Assembly: GCA_004009845.1 (NCBI GenBank)
Contig: RMBW01000100.1
Coordinates: 51,281 to 115,280, forward strand
DNA length: 64,000 bases
Source: Davidsoniella eucalypti
Lineage: Eukaryota; Ascomycota; Sordariomycetes; Microascales; Ceratocystidaceae
Reading direction: 5' to 3'
Made by a program: the position numbers and the translations under genes
In this document: in pieces, positions 60,601 to 64,000 of the stretch
How the letters are laid out: each line of letters opens with the position of its first letter
Numbering within the stretch: the stretch's first letter is position 1
The notes under the pieces: generated by a model
What the model was told of the DNA's origin: nothing
The model's input: the letters and a program-made list of their open reading frames with translations, nothing else
Database searches by the model: none

Positions 60601-63314
60601 CAAAGCTTTGTACTGAAAACTAGAAAGGGCCAAATAAAACAATAAAAGCATAAACATCGAGGACAACAAACAATCGTACATACACATGATCCGTTCTAAC
60701 AAAAACCAAAAACCAAACCTCGTAAATAGCCGCAGTCCACCCCCTTGTGCATTCTCCGCAGCTAAGACTTTGGAACTTGGAACTTGGACAGATGCAAGTT
60801 TAGCCTTCACCGCCAGCATGCCAGAAGAAGGCTCTGTTAGCCGTCATAACGAATAGGCAATAACATAAATGTAAGACTTTTTGTTGTACGAGAATGTCCG
60901 AAAGCAGTATATCCTTTTTTTTTTTTAAGTCAGCTTCTTGTTTGCTATGTTAACGTATATCACTATTAGTTAGGCGAGCCACTATTTTTCATGTTCATAG
61001 GGTTCATAGGAGAAGATATACATGGATTTCGATTATGACAGCGCATAAAAGAGACTAGAATAAACAACAAAGCGCTTTTTTTTTTTCCTTTCTTTCTTTA
61101 TTAGTGACAAGAAACTACATATTTTGTTGCTTTGACTTGACAGCTGGACTTTCGTTGATTATGTATGGTACGGCCATTTACGCACATATATATATCAATA
61201 ATACTAGGAAGGTAATAATGAACGGCCTTATGTATATCTTGTGTAATCTCACGCTCACGTATATATAAGACTAGGATCGGTATTAATACATATGTTGAAG
61301 TCATAAGCAATGTCTAGCTTGAATCTAGTAATATCGTAGAAAACAGATAGAATATGTAATAACAAGACGCACGAACGTGTATTCGGCCCCGACTACTTGA
61401 TGTCATCTTATCGAACAAGATTGCAACAACCGGCAGATAAAGAGTCTGTACACGTGACATAAATAACAACGCCTATAATTGTATTTGGAGAAGCGGGATT
61501 CTAAAATCGGCGATGCCTTTTAACCATGGGGGATGGAGAAGAGAAAAGAAAAGATCATCGTTGGTGCCGAACAAGACAAGAAGATGGAGTAAACAACCTC
61601 CAAAGAGAAAATGAAAGAGAAAAAAAGCTATGGACTGGGAGAGTAAGTGAGCATGAGCATGAAGGTTCACCGTTGTATAAGGAAGCTATTCCTAGCTTAG
61701 TCCTGAATGATGCATACATGTATCTACACAACTAAGAGACTAAGAGGACTTTGCAGAGAACAGCACAGCGGTGCATGTACGTAATACGTGCATCTTATAC
61801 AATGTGTTATACTATGTATAATAGACCGAGGATACGCTTGAGTTTGAACGAACTACATGTGGTGACTGATAGTTATTGGGTATGATAATGGTCAATCTAT
61901 AGTTACAGTGTTAAAGATGCTATTCAAGTGGAGTTCTACAACATAAAGAAGTTAGGGCCTATACCTGCTTGCCAACTCATCAAGCAGTGCAGAATTAATT
62001 CAATATCTCTCTTCTTTAGTCGGTAGTAGTAGTAAAGGTCAGGGGTCCAGGGGTCGGATCGGCCTATACATATATATTCCTACTGTTAATTCTCAGCCTT
62101 GGCTTGTTGGATTCAAGATAATGGGATTAGCAAGAGATAGACAAATCACAGATGTATGATGAAGAAGAGAAAAGGTCTGAGTACCAACCCATGAATACAG
62201 TTGAGGTAATTTGTCCCAGACTGTACTTTCTTCTTCTATGCATTGGTCCTATGATAGCAAACCTATCGTATGGTATAGGCTAGACAAGGCACGGCATATA
62301 TCGTTTCAGCAGTTATAGAATGCATGGTGAAGAACGGTAGACAAGGCTCGTCCGACGATGAGATGTGTGTGTCTGTGTTGTTATTTTCCATACATGTGAA
62401 ATATAGCAAGATTTGCCAGCCCAGATCACTAAATAGCGTGAGAGCTGTAGTTCAGGCAGTTCCGTGTCCGTGTTTAGGTGTGTTCAGGCCTGTTACTACA
62501 TATACTTGGTCAACTGGACAGTTGGTACGGCGCTGGGGGCGCTATTTGCCATTGAACTATTGTTGTCTTTCTCTATATGGCTTTATATGTGTCCTTTTTC
62601 CCTTGTTCTTCGTTCCCAAAGTCTTCTACTAAAAAGAAGACGAAAAGCGGGGTCTTCACATTCTGTGATTGGCTGATGCAGGCGTTGTTATTTGTTTTGT
62701 TGTTGTTTACATTTTGGATTGGATTTTTGATTTTCCCGCTTTGACTAGAAGAGAAGAAAAAAACTGAAGAGACGAGACAAACAGACAAAAGGCTACGTTT
62801 CTAGATGAACTACGACTAACAAATGATCAAAAATCGCCTCTGTGAATTGTATCTCGCCGAGACTTGAAACTACATATTGCTACATATGTGTAGGTAAAAT
62901 AAAATGAAATGCACGAACAGACCTTTAATCAACGACAACTACGTGTTTACAATATCGATTTTGAGAACTATAGTAATATTACAGTACATTCGCATGCATT
63001 CTCGATAATTTATACTAAAGACATCAATGTGATTATTTCCGCGACCAGCCCCAAAGGCGGGAATAAAAGAAGTAAAAGAAAGACAAAGTCGGAAAGGCGG
63101 CTCTGAGAAACTTGCTAAAACAGGCGGATAGTAGTTGCTAGCTTGTAATGTACATTTACAGGGGATGATTTAGGTAGTCTCTGCCGCTGAAGAAGAATGA
63201 TCGGTGATTCACGTATAAACAAGTAAGCCAAGCTAAGGTCCTTGGACTTTGAGCGGTCTTTGTCGAAAAAAAACTAGGAATACTCAGCTCACAGATCGTG
63301 CAAGAGACAAAGCT

Positions 63315-63346
63315 AAAAAATAAAATAAAAAATAAAATAAAAAAAA
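63315..63346. repeat. short A-rich tandem repeat (A6TA4T)2A8
   Basis: A 12-base unit AAAAAATAAAAT occurs twice in tandem and ends in eight A. AGCT lies directly left of the array and AGCTAGC directly right. It is simple low-complexity sequence. Confidence 0.7.
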
Positions 63347-63852
63347 GCTAGCTTGATCGGTTCGATCAAAAAGTGAGACGGAAATTAGTAAACAAAAAAA
63401 GTAAGTTTAATCCAGTCTGAGAATCCCTGAACTCAAGAAATAGCCGACTAAATTCCGCCCACCGCACCAAACTTGTTCGCATCGGAATTCGCAAGTTTCG
63501 GCATTCTATGTGGTGACGATTGTGAATACATTTGTATATATTCAAACAGTCTGAGACAAATACTGTCCTTCCCTATACAAATCTCCTTGTTAATACCTTC
63601 TTATCTTGCCCCAAAAGGCGATGCCGAGCCATGGCGGCTGTGATATCAAAGAATTTACAGTGGCGACATAATAATATAATGCCTGCTTACTTGGCAGAAC
63701 ACCATAAAACCTCCAAATGCTCCGGTTAGGTGGTAGGCATTTGTCCAAGCTGAGCTCAGATTGATAAGAGTTGGGCAGGCAGTCACAGCTCTCCCAAGAG
63801 ACCTTCTCACTTTGTACTACTATCGCCTCTCACATAGGCACTTAATTGTAAT

Positions 63853-64000
63853 ATGGCGTCGGTTATTACTCACCGTCGTAGTGTCGGCCTCGACGATATC
63901 GCTGGACTTGGCTGGGCTTATGTGATGAGACAACAGGATGACAAACCTGTCCTTCTTTGTATCTGGTCTTATTACTCTCTGGTTATTGAATTTGATAACC
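63853..64000 (+). CDS. possible 5' end of a gene cut by the window edge
   Basis: An ATG at 63853 opens a frame of 49 codons that is still open at the window end. The first half (MASVITHRRSVGLDDIAGLG) uses codons typical of the real genes here, and the 70 bases upstream are CT-rich. I do not recognise the protein. It may be only a first exon: GTGATGAG at 63922 could be a donor. Low confidence. Confidence 0.3.
   Translation, partial: MASVITHRRSVGLDDIAGLGWAYVMRQQDDKPVLLCIWSYYSLVIEFDN

Larger units (their letters stand above)
48888..63852. other. 15-kb region without a supportable gene
   Basis: Apart from the PMA1 leader at the left end, I see no protein gene, transposon frame or intact tRNA. 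It is AT-rich, with scattered homopolymers (T33 at 54594), short AT and CA repeats and five copies of the palindrome TACATGTA (50757, 51251, 53729, 55336 and 61715). All open frames are short and lack family resemblance. It may hold non-coding transcripts or multi-exon genes of unfamiliar proteins that I cannot recognise. Confidence 0.45.

Overview
The window is nuclear DNA from a filamentous ascomycete (Pezizomycotina). Three things point there. Nearly every gene has short spliceosomal introns (50 to about 170 nt) with GTRNGT-type donors and CTAAC or TACTAAC branch sites. The plasma-membrane proton pump ends in the RVSTQHEK tail typical of filamentous fungi. One gene belongs to a large uncharacterised family that I know only from Pezizomycotina. 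The species cannot be named from the sequence alone.

Eleven protein genes could be rebuilt exon by exon, and each splices into one open frame. From the left they are: an FGGY-family sugar kinase (-), a five-exon conserved protein of unknown function (-), a Vtc2/Vtc3-type vacuolar polyphosphate subunit (-), cytosolic ribosomal protein uS2/Rps0 (-) divergent from mitochondrial ribosomal protein uS15m (+), V-ATPase subunit d/Vma6 (-) divergent from box C/D snoRNP protein Nop58 (+), a stomatin/prohibitin-family (SPFH) protein (-), anaphase-promoting complex subunit 10 (-), a very Asn/Ser-rich bZIP factor (+), a DCAF4-like WD40 protein (-) and the plasma-membrane H+-ATPase Pma1 (-). A possible twelfth gene starts at 63853 and runs off the right edge. 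Many 5' exons are tiny (17 to 58 nt), so the 5' ends of these genes are only visible by reading splice sites.

Gene density has two modes. Bases 393-25839 are a compact housekeeping island with intergenic gaps of 0.4-2.5 kb. From there on, gaps of about 10 kb (before the bZIP gene), 4 kb (after it) and 15 kb (upstream of PMA1 to the right edge) hold no gene I can support. They are AT-rich and full of homopolymers. Parts look like long pyrimidine-rich transcript leaders upstream of the bZIP and PMA1 genes.

Most genes are general housekeeping and form no single pathway. Two loose links exist. Vtc, Vma6 and Pma1 belong to vacuolar polyphosphate and proton energetics. Rps0, uS15m and Nop58 belong to ribosome production. 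I found no convincing new multi-gene system. The best leads are the symmetrical motif cluster in the Rps0/uS15m promoter, the uncharacterised conserved gene, the micro-exons of PMA1, and the very long gene-free region ahead of the bZIP gene.
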